DNA from: Anaerolineales bacterium
Lineage (GTDB): Bacteria; Chloroflexota; Anaerolineae; Anaerolineales; Villigracilaceae
NCBI GenBank assembly: GCA_020847435.1
Contig: JADLBX010000040.1
Coordinates: 1 to 64,000, forward strand
Direction: 5' to 3'
Length of the DNA stretch: 64,000 nucleotides
Positions within the stretch are counted from its first letter, which is position 1. Each line of letters opens with the position of its first letter. Below, one piece after another: positions 34,406 to 42,533 of this stretch. The notes under the pieces were generated by a model. The model did not search any database and was not told where the DNA came from. It was given only the letters and a program-made list of their open reading frames with translations. A program made the translations under genes and the position numbers.

Positions 34406-34738
34406 GTTGAACTCCAAATGCTCGACTGACGTGTACGATTTAACGATTCCCCGGATTGATTTTGGGATCAAGTCGTACACATCGGAAGTATTTTACTATA
34501 ACGGGAAAAGCGTCGTTAACCGCCGCAATCACAAGCGAAGCGCAGATAGAACTCCCGCGCCGGGACCTGTTTTTTTCAAGGTCGCCTGGCAACCTGGGAA
34601 CTTTGGAACGCAAATTGCTCGAATGGGCGAATTTCACGAATTATCAAAAATTTATTATTCGCGCCATTTGAAGATTTGCGATATTCGCATTGAAAAATTC
34701 CGACTTTGAAAACCGTCCCTGTTCTGAAAAAAAACACT

Positions 34739-34900
34739 AAGAGACTGTTTCTTAACTTCTTTATTTGGACGCGGACAACACGGATTTCGCTGATTTTCAC
34801 GGAAAAACCCTATAAAAAAATCCGCTCTTATCCGTGCGCTCCGTGAAACCCGTGTACAAAAGAGCGTTGCTTTGGACTTAAGAAACGCTCTTTAAGTCTC
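34739..34900. repeat. MITE-like element R4, copy 2 (inverted)
   Basis: This is the reverse-complement counterpart of 9341-9491: terminal words AGAGACTGTTTCTTAA and TTAAGAAACGCTCTTTAA, interior CACGGATTTCGCTGATTTTCACGG. The stop codon of the lactonase-like gene (34892) lies in its right end. The remaining part of this gap (34406-34738) holds an imperfect inverted repeat GTGTACGATTTA / AAGTCGTACAC at 34430-34480, which may belong to the promoter of the minus-strand lipoprotein gene; nothing else is seen. Confidence 0.8.
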
Positions 34901-35515
34901 TTCTTGGCGGGGTCGCCACGGCTCGCGCTCGTGGGTGAGCCAAACCAGTTCGGGATCGAGCGCGCGCACGAGCAGTTGACCTTCGGTGTGCGGCTCGTCG
35001 AGTTCGCCGAACCAAACCGCCACGTCGCCGCCGACAATGATTGGACGTCCGCCGGTCTTGATGACGACCATCTGCATCCCGTCGCTGTGACCCGACGCCG
35101 GGACGAGGCGGAGTCCGGGCAGTAGTTCAAACTCGCCTTCGACCGTCGCATACCGCACGCCGGGCGCGTCCACCCACGTGCGAATGGTGTAATCGTCCTT
35201 GCTGTGCGCGTCGTCGAGTTCCCGCCGCTGAACGTAGATCGGTTTGCTGGTGAAGAGGTGGTTGCCGCCGCAGTGATCGAAGTGCAGGTGCGTGTTGACG
35301 ACGATGTCAATGCTGGCGAGGTCGAAATCCTGCTCGTTCAGTGGATTGAGTTGCGGATCCATATCCGCTACCGCCGGGTGCAGTTCGGTCATGCCGGTGT
35401 CAACCAGTACGCGCGCGTCGGGATGGTCAATGAGGTGCACGTAGACCGGCATTCGTTCGCCCTCGGCGAGCAGGTCGGCGACGTGGATCGGCGTGACAGT
35501 GATTTCCTTTTTCAT
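34892..35515 (-). CDS. Metallo-beta-lactamase fold hydrolase, N-acyl homoserine lactonase-like
   Basis: This 207-aa protein has the metal-binding motif THLHFDHCGG (His 76, His 78, Asp 80, His 81), the second-shell GHSDGMQM His and GGDVAVW Asp, and a final LTHERE. That ordering is typical of the AiiA-like lactonase group of the MBL superfamily, which opens lactone rings of quorum-sensing signals or related compounds; substrate is not certain. The C-terminus (RPRQEET, then TAA) runs into the terminal repeat of a MITE-like element, which supplies the stop codon. It may therefore have been shortened or changed by that insertion. Confidence 0.83.
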   Translation of the reverse strand: MKKEITVTPIHVADLLAEGERMPVYVHLIDHPDARVLVDTGMTELHPAVADMDPQLNPLNEQDFDLASIDIVVNTHLHFDHCGGNHLFTSKPIYVQRRELDDAHSKDDYTIRTWVDAPGVRYATVEGEFELLPGLRLVPASGHSDGMQMVVIKTGGRPIIVGGDVAVWFGELDEPHTEGQLLVRALDPELVWLTHEREPWRPRQEET

Positions 35516-35539
35516 GATTCTTGTTTGTCCTCGATGCCT

Positions 35540-36136
35540 TCAATCCATGGGCAGAAAAATTCTCATCCCGTCGCGTTCGTCAACGACATACGCGGACGAA
35601 GGATAACGGAGGGCAACGCTCGTTATCCACAAATCGCCAATTGCCGCGCCCCCGTTGAGCGTTCCCAAAACCGCGAAAAGCCAGACGCTCGCAGCACCGG
35701 CTTGGATCAAAATCGCGCAACACGCCAGAGCGCTCAGGCTGACCAATGGAGCAAGCGCCATGACAATGTATTGATTGCGTTGAAAAGCGTAGCCAGGGGC
35801 GGTGGCGTAGACCATTAATCCTTTCCAGTTAATGCCGTATTTTGCTTGCGCGCCAAAAAATTGCATGGCAAGCCCATGCACAAGCTCGTGCACGATAATG
35901 GTTATGGCAAAACCAACAAGGAGAAGTAGACTCTGCTTTGGATCGTCAATAATATATTCAGGAGGTTTGCCGCTCAGTCGAATAATAAAATAAAACCCAA
36001 ACCAGAAAATACCAGCCAGAGGGATCGCCAATAAATTCATGGCAATGAGGCGGCTTTTCTTTTCGCTAATTTTCCAATAGAGCGCTTCTTTATAATTCGC
36101 GGGCAGTTTGCTCACAGGAGTTGTTGAATTAGACAT
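35540..36136 (-). CDS. DUF3267-like membrane zinc metalloprotease homologue
   Basis: This 198-aa integral membrane protein has a zinc-protease motif HELVHG (about residues 83-88) inside a hydrophobic helix, plus a paired TM upstream (about 33-53). This matches the DUF3267 group of site-2-protease-like membrane proteins. A later conserved GGAAIGDLWI (near residue 158) may carry the third metal ligand Asp. The start is taken at ATG 36136, whose codon overlaps the stop of the upstream gene (ATGTCTAA), implying coupling; the ORF track's GTG at 36181 is less likely. Protease substrate unknown. Confidence 0.72.
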   Translation of the reverse strand: MSNSTTPVSKLPANYKEALYWKISEKKSRLIAMNLLAIPLAGIFWFGFYFIIRLSGKPPEYIIDDPKQSLLLLVGFAITIIVHELVHGLAMQFFGAQAKYGINWKGLMVYATAPGYAFQRNQYIVMALAPLVSLSALACCAILIQAGAASVWLFAVLGTLNGGAAIGDLWITSVALRYPSSAYVVDERDGMRIFLPMD

Positions 36137-36431
36137 GGACCGGAGCCCTTGTTGTAGAGTCTCTGGTTTCCAAATGTCCACCCGCCTCTGCTTGACTCAG
36201 CACATCGAGGATCGTCTTCACCAACTCCCGCGCCGCCGCCTCGCTCAACTCCACCGCCACGCGCGCCGAAGGTCCTTTCGATTCGTTCACGAAATCAATG
36301 TTCAACGCGTGTTCCATCGGCGCGTGGAAGGGATGGTCGTATGAAACGTTCGCCTGGTCGAGTGTGAACCATCCGCTTGCGCTTTTGCCGCTTCCGTCTA
36401 TTTTCACTTTTTCGACGATCATGGTGCACAT
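36129..36431 (-). CDS. Conserved small protein (DUF6295-like)
   Basis: This 100-aa protein starts with MCTMIVEKVKIDGSGKSASG and continues with DHPFHAPMEHALNIDF, a pattern I associate from memory with DUF6295, a small conserved family of unknown function found in Chloroflexi and actinobacteria. His and Cys residues near the N-terminus could bind a metal. It overlaps the DUF3267-like gene by 8 nt. An R1 repeat lies directly upstream. Confidence 0.7.
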   Translation of the reverse strand: MCTMIVEKVKIDGSGKSASGWFTLDQANVSYDHPFHAPMEHALNIDFVNESKGPSARVAVELSEAAARELVKTILDVLSQAEAGGHLETRDSTTRAPVHV

Positions 36432-36456
36432 GGTATTTTCCTCTTCATTTTATATC

Positions 36457-36598
36457 CGGTGGTTGAGTAGGGACGGTGAAGTTCCGTCCCGTATCGAAAC
36501 CACCAGCGCCTAAAGCAACTTTCATAACAGGATTACTCTTGAACATCGGTGGTCTCGATACGTCCCGCGACAAGCATTGCGGGACTACTCGACCACCG
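36457..36598. repeat. Composite palindromic repeat R1, locus 4
   Basis: The left unit starts GGTGGTTGAGTAGGGACGG and the right unit is GGTGGTCTCGATACG ending CTACTCGACCACCG. The spacer contains GCGCCTAAAGCAACTTTCA and TAACAGGATTACTCTTGAA, matching locus 2 directly and locus 1 as the reverse complement. Confidence 0.87.
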
Positions 36599-36603
36599 TG
36601 AAT

Positions 36604-37359
36604 TTAAGATAAATATTTCTCACAAAATGCAAAGACCTTTTGCCAGCCATCCACGGCTTGCGCCGGACGATAAGCGGGACGGTGGTAATAGAAAAAACCG
36701 TGACCCGCGCCGTCGTAGCGATGAAATTCATATATCTTGTTGTGTTTCTTCAATTCAGCCTCATGCAAGTCCACTTGTTCGGGAGACGGACTTGTGTCGT
36801 CATTGCCGAACAACCCAAGCAGCGGACACGACAAATCTTTCGTCAAGTCGAGCGGCGAGACCGGAGTCAATTCGTCCAGCTGATCGGGAGACATGACCAC
36901 GCGCCCACCCCAGCAATCTATGGCGGCGTTAAACACCGAGGCGCGGCAGGCGGCGAGATAGGCGTGCCGTCCGCCGGAGCAGGTCCCGAAGATTCCGACT
37001 TTGCCGTTGACGATCGCGAGCGTGTTGATGAATTTTGCCGCGCCCGCGAGATCGCCCACCGCTGAATCGTCCGAGACGCCCCCCTCCGCCCTTACTTTTG
37101 CCGCCACATCTTCCGGCGTGCCATGCCCCGCGCGGAAATACAAGTTCGGCGAAATAGTCACAAAGCCGTGATGCGCGAACTTATACGTAGCCTCGCGATA
37201 CCACAAATCCCAGCCTGGCATGTGATGCGCCAACACCATCGCCGGGAACGGACCGTCTCCCAGCGGACGCGCAAAATACGCGTTGATCGGGTCCCCGTTC
37301 GCACCGGGCATCGTCACCGTTTCGGCGTGGATGCCTTCGTTCATGTCGGTCGTGTACAT
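36604..37359 (-). CDS. Dienelactone hydrolase family protein
   Basis: This 251-aa alpha/beta hydrolase has the nucleophile Cys in FGTCSGGRH (Cys 127; dienelactone hydrolases use Cys in GxCxGG), Asp in FGNDDTSPSP (about 187-188) and His in YDGAGHGFFY (His 220). The family cleaves dienelactones and other activated esters; the true substrate is not evident here. The start is set at 37359 with AAAGGAGCAGGC before it; the ORF track start at 37602 runs into the divergent gene. A TATAAT on the minus strand (37405-37410) is a likely -10. Confidence 0.86.
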   Translation of the reverse strand: MYTTDMNEGIHAETVTMPGANGDPINAYFARPLGDGPFPAMVLAHHMPGWDLWYREATYKFAHHGFVTISPNLYFRAGHGTPEDVAAKVRAEGGVSDDSAVGDLAGAAKFINTLAIVNGKVGIFGTCSGGRHAYLAACRASVFNAAIDCWGGRVVMSPDQLDELTPVSPLDLTKDLSCPLLGLFGNDDTSPSPEQVDLHEAELKKHNKIYEFHRYDGAGHGFFYYHRPAYRPAQAVDGWQKVFAFCEKYLS

Positions 37360-37392
37360 TGCCTGCTCCTTTCGGCGCTCGCGCGCGGCTGT

Positions 37393-37410
37393 TATAATGG
37401 CGAAATTATA
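37393..37410. promoter_or_regulatory. Divergent promoter -10 elements (rluB-type gene / dienelactone hydrolase)
   Basis: TATAAT on the plus strand (37393-37398) faces the pseudouridine synthase gene, and TATAAT on the minus strand (37405-37410) faces the hydrolase. The two are only 6 nt apart, so both promoters overlap and could compete. -35 matches are weak. Confidence 0.5.
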
Positions 37411-37435
37411 TTCCAAAATACATTGGTTACTCCTC

Positions 37436-38179
37436 ATGTCTGAACGATTACAAAAAATCCTTGCCCAAGCGGGATACGGCTCACGCCGCGCCTGTGAAGA
37501 CTTTATCTCCGCCGGACGCGTCCGCGTCAATGGACAGATCGCCTCTCTCGGCGGGAAGGCTGACCCGCACGTGGACAGAATCACCGTGGATGGGAAGCCC
37601 ATCGCCGCGCCCGAGCGCTTAACCTACATCGCCTTGTACAAGCCGCGCAATGTATTATCCGCTGTTGAAAAAGAACGCGGCGACGACCGCCGGACCGTCC
37701 GCGATCTGGTGGACGCGCCCGGGCATTTGTATCCCGTCGGCAGGCTGGATTTTGAAAGCGAAGGTCTTGTGTTGATGACCAACGACGGCGACCTGACGAA
37801 TCGGCTCACGCATCCGCGTTACGGGCATGAAAAAGAATACCGCGTCCTGTTGGCGCGCCGTCCCGACGCGGAACAGGTCGAAGCGTGGAAGCGCGGCGTC
37901 ATCCTCGAAGACGGCTATAAAACCCAACCGGTCAACGTCCGCTTTGAATCTCCGCAGGGCAAGGGCGCGTGGATGCGCGTGGTGATGGGCGAGGGGCGGA
38001 AGCGCCAGATTCGCGAGACGTGCAAACAGTTGGGCTTGCCCGTCGTGCGTATCCTGCGCGTCCGCATCGGCGAATTGCGGCTGGGCAATCTCAAAGCCGG
38101 GCAATGGCGCGCGCTCACCCCGCATGAAGTGGACGACCTGAAGGGCAAACCCTCCCGCAAAACAACAAACCGGCGCTAA
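37436..38179 (+). CDS. RsuA/RluB-family pseudouridine synthase
   Basis: This 247-aa RNA pseudouridine synthase has an N-terminal S4 domain (RLQKILAQAGYGSRRACEDFI) and a catalytic domain with GRLDFESEGLVLMTNDGDL carrying the catalytic Asp. RluB and RsuA isomerise uridine in 23S or 16S rRNA; which one is not decided here. The ORF track start (37283) is moved to ATG 37436; the earlier part overlaps the divergent gene. The stop codon lies in the loop of an intrinsic terminator (38167-38196). The C-terminal tail is basic. Confidence 0.9.
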   Translation: MSERLQKILAQAGYGSRRACEDFISAGRVRVNGQIASLGGKADPHVDRITVDGKPIAAPERLTYIALYKPRNVLSAVEKERGDDRRTVRDLVDAPGHLYPVGRLDFESEGLVLMTNDGDLTNRLTHPRYGHEKEYRVLLARRPDAEQVEAWKRGVILEDGYKTQPVNVRFESPQGKGAWMRVVMGEGRKRQIRETCKQLGLPVVRILRVRIGELRLGNLKAGQWRALTPHEVDDLKGKPSRKTTNRR

Positions 38180-38196
38180 GCCGGTTTGGGTTTTTT
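38167..38196 (+). terminator. Intrinsic terminator overlapping the stop codon of the pseudouridine synthase gene
   Basis: Arms AAACCGGC and GCCGGTTT with GCTAA in the loop (the TAA is the stop codon), followed by a run of six T (38191-38196). Confidence 0.85.
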
Positions 38197-38202
38197 AGCG
38201 CC

Positions 38203-38286
38203 GCAAAGTTCACTTTGCGATTTTTGCGGTTGTACTGCAAAGTTCACTTTGCAAAAGTCTCCGTGCCAAACGCAAGATAACTCTTG
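38203..38286. repeat. GCAAAGTTCACTTTGC repeats and a GCAAGA palindrome
   Basis: GCAAAGTTCACTTTGC occurs at 38203-38218 and 38237-38252, and a related GCAAGATAACTCTTGC at 38271-38286. A third exact copy of the first lies at 40444-40459. Each has 6-7 bp inverted arms. Confidence 0.7.
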
Positions 38287-38292
38287 CAATTC

Positions 38293-38934
38293 TTAACTCA
38301 CGCGGACATCCCAAAACTTGATCACCACCTTGTTGAGCGCTTTTTTGATCGCCGCGATATTTATACCGAGTACCTTGAACGTGACGATCTTTGTGCCGGC
38401 TTCGGGTCCTGCAAAGACGCCCAACGAGACGAAGTTGCCGCCCGCGCTGGCGACCGCCTTCGTCAATTTTGCGAGTTGACCGTGCGAATCCTTGACGAGC
38501 GCGGTAACGCGCGTCGCCTTCTGGCGCGCGCCCATCATTTCAAGAAATACTTTGAACAAGTCGGTCTCGGTGATCATGCCGACCACGCGGTTGCCGTTCA
38601 TCACGGGTAGGCCGCCGATCTTGTTGTCTGCCATCAGGCGCGCGGCGGCTTCGATTGGCGTGTTCACATCCACCGTGCGGACCTTCTTGCTCATCACGCG
38701 CTGGATCGTGACCTTGCTCAACAGGTAATTCATTTCCCAGATGCTGAGCGAAGTGACCGGCGACGGCGAGGCGTTCAACAAATCGGACTGCGAAACAATC
38801 CCCACCAGTTTTCCATCCTTAACCACCGGCGCGCGACGGATATGTTCGCGTTTGAAAAGCCGAATGACATCGTGCAGGGAATCTTCCGGCGCCACCGCAA
38901 TTACCGGGCGAGACATTCTTTCACCGACAAGCAT
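38293..38934 (-). CDS. CBS-CBS-ACT domain protein (AcuB-like)
   Basis: This 213-aa cytoplasmic regulatory protein has two CBS domains (about 1-60 and 70-130, with PVVKDGKLVGIVSQSDLL and PVMNGNRVVGMITETDLF) followed by an ACT domain (about 140-205). CBS pairs bind adenosyl ligands such as AMP or ATP, and ACT domains bind amino acids. The same order is seen in AcuB-type proteins linked to acetoin or acetyl-CoA metabolism; the target here is unknown. The gene is single, with short palindromes on its downstream side. Confidence 0.85.
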   Translation of the reverse strand: MLVGERMSRPVIAVAPEDSLHDVIRLFKREHIRRAPVVKDGKLVGIVSQSDLLNASPSPVTSLSIWEMNYLLSKVTIQRVMSKKVRTVDVNTPIEAAARLMADNKIGGLPVMNGNRVVGMITETDLFKVFLEMMGARQKATRVTALVKDSHGQLAKLTKAVASAGGNFVSLGVFAGPEAGTKIVTFKVLGINIAAIKKALNKVVIKFWDVRVS

Positions 38935-39054
38935 GTTGACCTCCGTCTTCTGGTTGATACTGCAAGATGATTATAGTCCTTGCCGGCGAAGCGAGCGTCA
39001 CCAATTCGGAGTGATGTAGGTCACAAAAATGTGACGTTCAGCCGCGGCGAATCG

Positions 39055-40416
39055 TCAGGACTTGGCAAACTCTTTCAACACCCGCGCCATGTGCCGCGCG
39101 TGTTTGAGATACAGATCGAGCCGAATGTTTTCGTTCGGCGCGTGCGCCTTCGTATCCGGGTAGCCCAAGCCCGCCGTCGCCACCGGCAAACCGAGATCGT
39201 GCACAAATGGATAATTCGGACCGGAGCCGCCGATCATCGGGACGATCTCCATCGGGAACTCATACACCTCTTCGGAGGTCTTCGCCACGGTTCGCACGAA
39301 CGGGTCGTCTGGGTCCGTCCTAGCCGCCGGCTCGCCCCCGAGGAATTGGATCTGCACATCCTCGAAGCCTTGCGCGTCGAGGTGGGCGCGTAACTTTCTG
39401 ACGATGTCGGCAGGCATCTGTCCGGGCACGAGGCGGAAGTCCACTTTGGCGGAGGCTTTCGCAGGCAGAACTGTCTTTGAGCCGGGACCTTGATAGCCGC
39501 TGGTGAGTCCGCAGATCGTGCAAGTCGGAACGAAGACCTCCTCCATTTTGAGGTCGGTTCCGCCGGTGAGGCCCTTGATGAATTTTTTCACGCCGAAGCG
39601 TTTTGTATATTCCTCGGCAACGTCGGGGAGCGCGTCCATCAATTCGCGGTCGCGCTTCGAGGGCGGTTGGAGGTTGTCGTAAAAACCTGGGATGAGGATT
39701 TTTTCATCGGGTCCTTTCAACGTGGATAGCGCCCACACCAGCCGCCATGCCGCGTTCTCGAGGATCGAACCGCCGACGCCGGAGTGTACGTCCGTGCTTA
39801 ATTTCTCGACGAAAAGTTCGACGTAACAGATGCCGCGCAAGCCGAGATATTGCATCGGTACGTCGCGGTGATCCACGCCGCCGAATTCCCAAATGCACGC
39901 GTCGGCTTTGAGTTTGTCTTTGTTCTGCAAGATGAATTCGTGCAGGTGAACGCTGGCGGTTTCCTCTTCGCCCTCGATGATGAATTTGACGTTGCACGGG
40001 AGTTCGTCGTCGGCATCGAGCAGGGCATCGATTGCAAACAACCTTGAAGTGATGTGCGATTTGTCGTCGCTCACGCCGCGCCCGTAAAGTTTTCCTTCGC
40101 GAAGCGACGGCTCGAACGGCGGCGAGTCCCAAAGTTCCAGCGGCTCCGGCGGTTGCACGTCGTAATGGTTATAGAAGATCAACGTCTTGTCCGCTTTGCC
40201 CTTGCGTTCGCCGAAGACGACCGGCGCGCCATCCGTGTCCATGACCTCGGCAGTGAAGCCGCGCGCGCGGAGCATGTCCGCAACCATTGCCGCGCACTCT
40301 TTCAACCCCACACCCTGCGCGCTGATGCTCGGTTGCGCGACCAGCCTCGAAAGTTCGGCGACGCTCTTGTCCATATTCTTTTCGAGATACGAATCGATTT
40401 TGCTGAAATCTGACAT
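39055..40416 (-). CDS. M20-family dipeptidase/deacylase
   Basis: This 453-aa zinc-dependent peptidase of the M20 family has metal ligands in LIFYNHYDVQPP (His), GRGVSDDKSH (Asp), EGEEETAS (general base and ligand Glu), and a late His in GYPDTKAHAPNENI. The dimerisation/lid domain lies around residues 190-310. Members hydrolyse dipeptides or N-acyl amino acids. An AAAGGAG site precedes the ATG. The gene is followed by the VTT protein gene in the same direction further downstream of a repeat-containing gap. Confidence 0.9.
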   Translation of the reverse strand: MSDFSKIDSYLEKNMDKSVAELSRLVAQPSISAQGVGLKECAAMVADMLRARGFTAEVMDTDGAPVVFGERKGKADKTLIFYNHYDVQPPEPLELWDSPPFEPSLREGKLYGRGVSDDKSHITSRLFAIDALLDADDELPCNVKFIIEGEEETASVHLHEFILQNKDKLKADACIWEFGGVDHRDVPMQYLGLRGICYVELFVEKLSTDVHSGVGGSILENAAWRLVWALSTLKGPDEKILIPGFYDNLQPPSKRDRELMDALPDVAEEYTKRFGVKKFIKGLTGGTDLKMEEVFVPTCTICGLTSGYQGPGSKTVLPAKASAKVDFRLVPGQMPADIVRKLRAHLDAQGFEDVQIQFLGGEPAARTDPDDPFVRTVAKTSEEVYEFPMEIVPMIGGSGPNYPFVHDLGLPVATAGLGYPDTKAHAPNENIRLDLYLKHARHMARVLKEFAKS

Positions 40417-40443
40417 AACAAACTCCTTTTGCGAAGTTGTGCC

Positions 40444-40459
40444 GCAAAGTTCACTTTGC
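40444..40459. repeat. GCAAAGTTCACTTTGC repeat, third copy
   Basis: Exact copy of the 16-mer at 38203 and 38237, here just upstream of the M20 peptidase start on the minus strand. Confidence 0.7.
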
Positions 40460-40502
40460 GGGCGGTGACTTTTCAGACACTTTCAAAGAAATCTGCGAAA
40501 CG

Positions 40503-41240
40503 TTATTTGATGAATTGCGCCAGCCAATCGAGCGAATATCTGCCTGCGTAGGCGAACATCGTCATCTTGATCAACTGCCCGATCCACACAAAAAACAAAA
40601 ACGTGCGCAACGGCATCTTCGCGATGCCCGCCGCGATGCCTGCCGCGTCGAAAAACGGATTTGGGATCGCGGACAAAACGAGGATCGCCCAGCCGCCGTA
40701 TTTATCCACCCACGGTTTCGTGCGTTCATACACGTCCATCCGTTCGACGATGGCTTGACCGCCGAAGCCCGCGAGATAGCCCGAAAGTTCGCCGAGCGCG
40801 CCGCCCGTCCCTGCCGCGATCCCCACTCCAAGCGGATGGAACACCGCGCCCATGGCGTAGATCACCGCCACACCCGGCGCAGGAAGCAGGATGGTCGCGT
40901 TTGCCAGCAAGGCAACGAGAAATATTCCGGGGTAGCCGAACTCGGAAAACTGCGCCACGCGCTCGCGGATGCTGAAAATATAAACCGTGATGGCGATGAC
41001 CGCCCCCAGCGCGAGAACGCGCAAAAGATTCGTTGGGAGACTCGATGGATGCGACTCGACGGCGGGCGCAGGCGATTCGGCCGCCGGTTCAACCCGGACC
41101 TTCTGCCTGCTTGTCCTGACCTTCGGCTTCTTCGCCGCCTCGACGCGTGAAGAGCGCGCAGAAGTTTTCTTGCTCTTCTTCTGCGCACTCTTGCTTTTAT
41201 TAGGCGGGACTTTCTTATTCGCTTTCTTCGATGTTGACAC
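40503..41240 (-). CDS. VTT-domain (SNARE-associated/YqaA-like) membrane protein with basic N-terminal tail
   Basis: The 245-aa protein has a VTT domain (about residues 85-240) with [27 protein letters not shown] and [16 protein letters not shown], the pattern of DedA/YqaA-type membrane proteins involved in lipid or ion handling. Unusual is the first 65-residue tail, rich in Lys, Ser, Ala and Pro, resembling histone H1-like sequence; it is expected in the cytoplasm. The start is GTG 41240, overlapping the cyclophilin gene by 26 nt. A later start would remove the tail, but no ATG occurs before the membrane part. Confidence 0.78.
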   Translation of the reverse strand: MSTSKKANKKVPPNKSKSAQKKSKKTSARSSRVEAAKKPKVRTSRQKVRVEPAAESPAPAVESHPSSLPTNLLRVLALGAVIAITVYIFSIRERVAQFSEFGYPGIFLVALLANATILLPAPGVAVIYAMGAVFHPLGVGIAAGTGGALGELSGYLAGFGGQAIVERMDVYERTKPWVDKYGGWAILVLSAIPNPFFDAAGIAAGIAKMPLRTFLFFVWIGQLIKMTMFAYAGRYSLDWLAQFIK

Positions 41241-41727
41241 GGATGATCTTCACTGCCGGGGCGTTGCGGTTATTCGGGTCGCGCGCCGGGATGGACATCA
41301 GCACATCCAACCCTTCCACAACTCGACCGAAAACGCTGTGACGATCGTTGAGATGCGGCGTGGGACCGTGCGTGATGAAAAACTGCGAGCCGTTCGTGCC
41401 GGGTCCCGCGTTTGCCATCGAGAGGATGCCCTGCTTGTCGTGCCGCAGGCTGGGATGAAACTCGTCTTCGAACTTGTAGCCCGGTCCGCCCATGCCGGTA
41501 CCGGTCGGGTCGCCGCCTTGCGCCATGAAGTTATCAATTACGCGGTGGAAGATCACATCGTCGTAGAACCCCTCGCGCGCGAGGAAAACGAAGTTGTTCA
41601 CGGTCTTGGGGGTCTTATCGGCGAACAATTCGATGACCATCGTTCCCTTGTCGGTTTCCATGTGCGCTTTGTATTTTTTCTTCGGGTCAATCTGCATTGC
41701 GGGAGCGGACTTCCATTGTTTTGCCAT
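41215..41727 (-). CDS. Peptidyl-prolyl cis-trans isomerase, cyclophilin type
   Basis: This 170-aa single-domain cyclophilin has [19 protein letters not shown] (catalytic Arg in FHRV), [36 protein letters not shown] and [13 protein letters not shown]. It lacks a signal peptide, so it is cytoplasmic. It catalyses proline isomerisation in protein folding. The downstream gene overlaps it by 26 nt. AGGAGAAAT precedes the ATG. Confidence 0.95.
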   Translation of the reverse strand: MAKQWKSAPAMQIDPKKKYKAHMETDKGTMVIELFADKTPKTVNNFVFLAREGFYDDVIFHRVIDNFMAQGGDPTGTGMGGPGYKFEDEFHPSLRHDKQGILSMANAGPGTNGSQFFITHGPTPHLNDRHSVFGRVVEGLDVLMSIPARDPNNRNAPAVKIIRVNIEESE

Positions 41728-41768
41728 TTCATTTCTCCTAATTCATGTTGTGAAGTTATTTTGTCGTT

Positions 41769-41808
41769 CTTTCCTCTTTCTTCCTTCTTCGATAACGAAA
41801 GAGGAAAG
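41769..41808 (-). terminator. Hairpin between uridine kinase and cyclophilin genes
   Basis: Arms CTTTCCTCTTTC and GAAAGAGGAAAG (12 bp) with a 16-nt loop lie just after the uridine kinase stop on the minus strand. No clear T-run, so it may be a processing hairpin. Confidence 0.45.
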
Positions 41809-41816
41809 AAGAAAGG

Positions 41817-42440
41817 TTATTTGAGTAAAGCCTCGACCCTTGCCACAACCATGTCGAGCGCGGCGGCGTTGAACCCGCCTTCGGGGATGATCACGTCCGC
41901 ATAGCGCTTGGACGGTTCGACAAATTCGAGGTGCATCGGGCGGACGGTGGATTGGTATTGCTTGATAACCGATTCGGTCGTGCGCCCGCGTTCGTGGAGG
42001 TCTCTTTCAAGGCGGCGGATGAAGCGCAGGTCGGCGTCGGTGTCTACGAAAATTTTCACGTCGAACATTTTCCGCAATTGCGGCTCGACGAAGATCAGGA
42101 TTCCTTCCACGAGGATGACGCGCCGCGGCTCGACATGGATGGTTTTATCGGTGCGCCGGTCGGTGGAGAAATCGTAGACGGGGACCGCGACAGGCTTCCC
42201 GTCGCGGAGCGAAGCGATGTGTTGAATCAGCAGGCCCGATTCGAGTGAGTCGGGATGGTCGAAGTTGATCTCTGCCCGCTGAACGGGTGGCAGTCCGCTC
42301 AGGTCTTTGTAGTATGAATCGTGTTGCAGGAATGCTATTCGGTCGCGCCCAACTCTGGAGAGGATCGCTTCGGCGACAGTGGTTTTTCCAGAGCCCGAAC
42401 CGCCGGCGATTCCGATGACGAGAGGGTCTGGATGGTTCAT
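41817..42440 (-). CDS. udk: Uridine kinase
   Basis: This 207-aa nucleoside kinase phosphorylates uridine and cytidine with ATP or GTP in pyrimidine salvage. Walker A GGSGSGKTTVAE is near residue 14, then QHDSYYKDLSGLP, NFDHPDSLES, PVYDFSTDRRTDKT and VEGILIF, all typical of Udk. The ORF track's 468-aa frame is over-extended: the true start is ATG 42440, since the upstream part is antisense to mreB. A minus-strand TATAAT lies 7 nt before the ATG, so the mRNA may be nearly leaderless. Confidence 0.95.
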   Translation of the reverse strand: MNHPDPLVIGIAGGSGSGKTTVAEAILSRVGRDRIAFLQHDSYYKDLSGLPPVQRAEINFDHPDSLESGLLIQHIASLRDGKPVAVPVYDFSTDRRTDKTIHVEPRRVILVEGILIFVEPQLRKMFDVKIFVDTDADLRFIRRLERDLHERGRTTESVIKQYQSTVRPMHLEFVEPSKRYADVIIPEGGFNAAALDMVVARVEALLK

Positions 42441-42447
42441 GGTTCCG

Positions 42448-42489
42448 ATTATACGTGATTTCGCTCGGTCTCTGATTGTTAGGTATAAT
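42448..42489. promoter_or_regulatory. Divergent -10 elements between udk and mreB
   Basis: TATAAT on the minus strand (42448-42453) faces udk and is 7 nt from its start codon. TATAAT on the plus strand (42484-42489) faces mreB with a 44-nt leader. -35 boxes are not convincing. Confidence 0.5.
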
Positions 42490-42533
42490 ACTCCGCGTGT
42501 TAGAACATTGGACGGAACACCGAGGAGCCTGCA

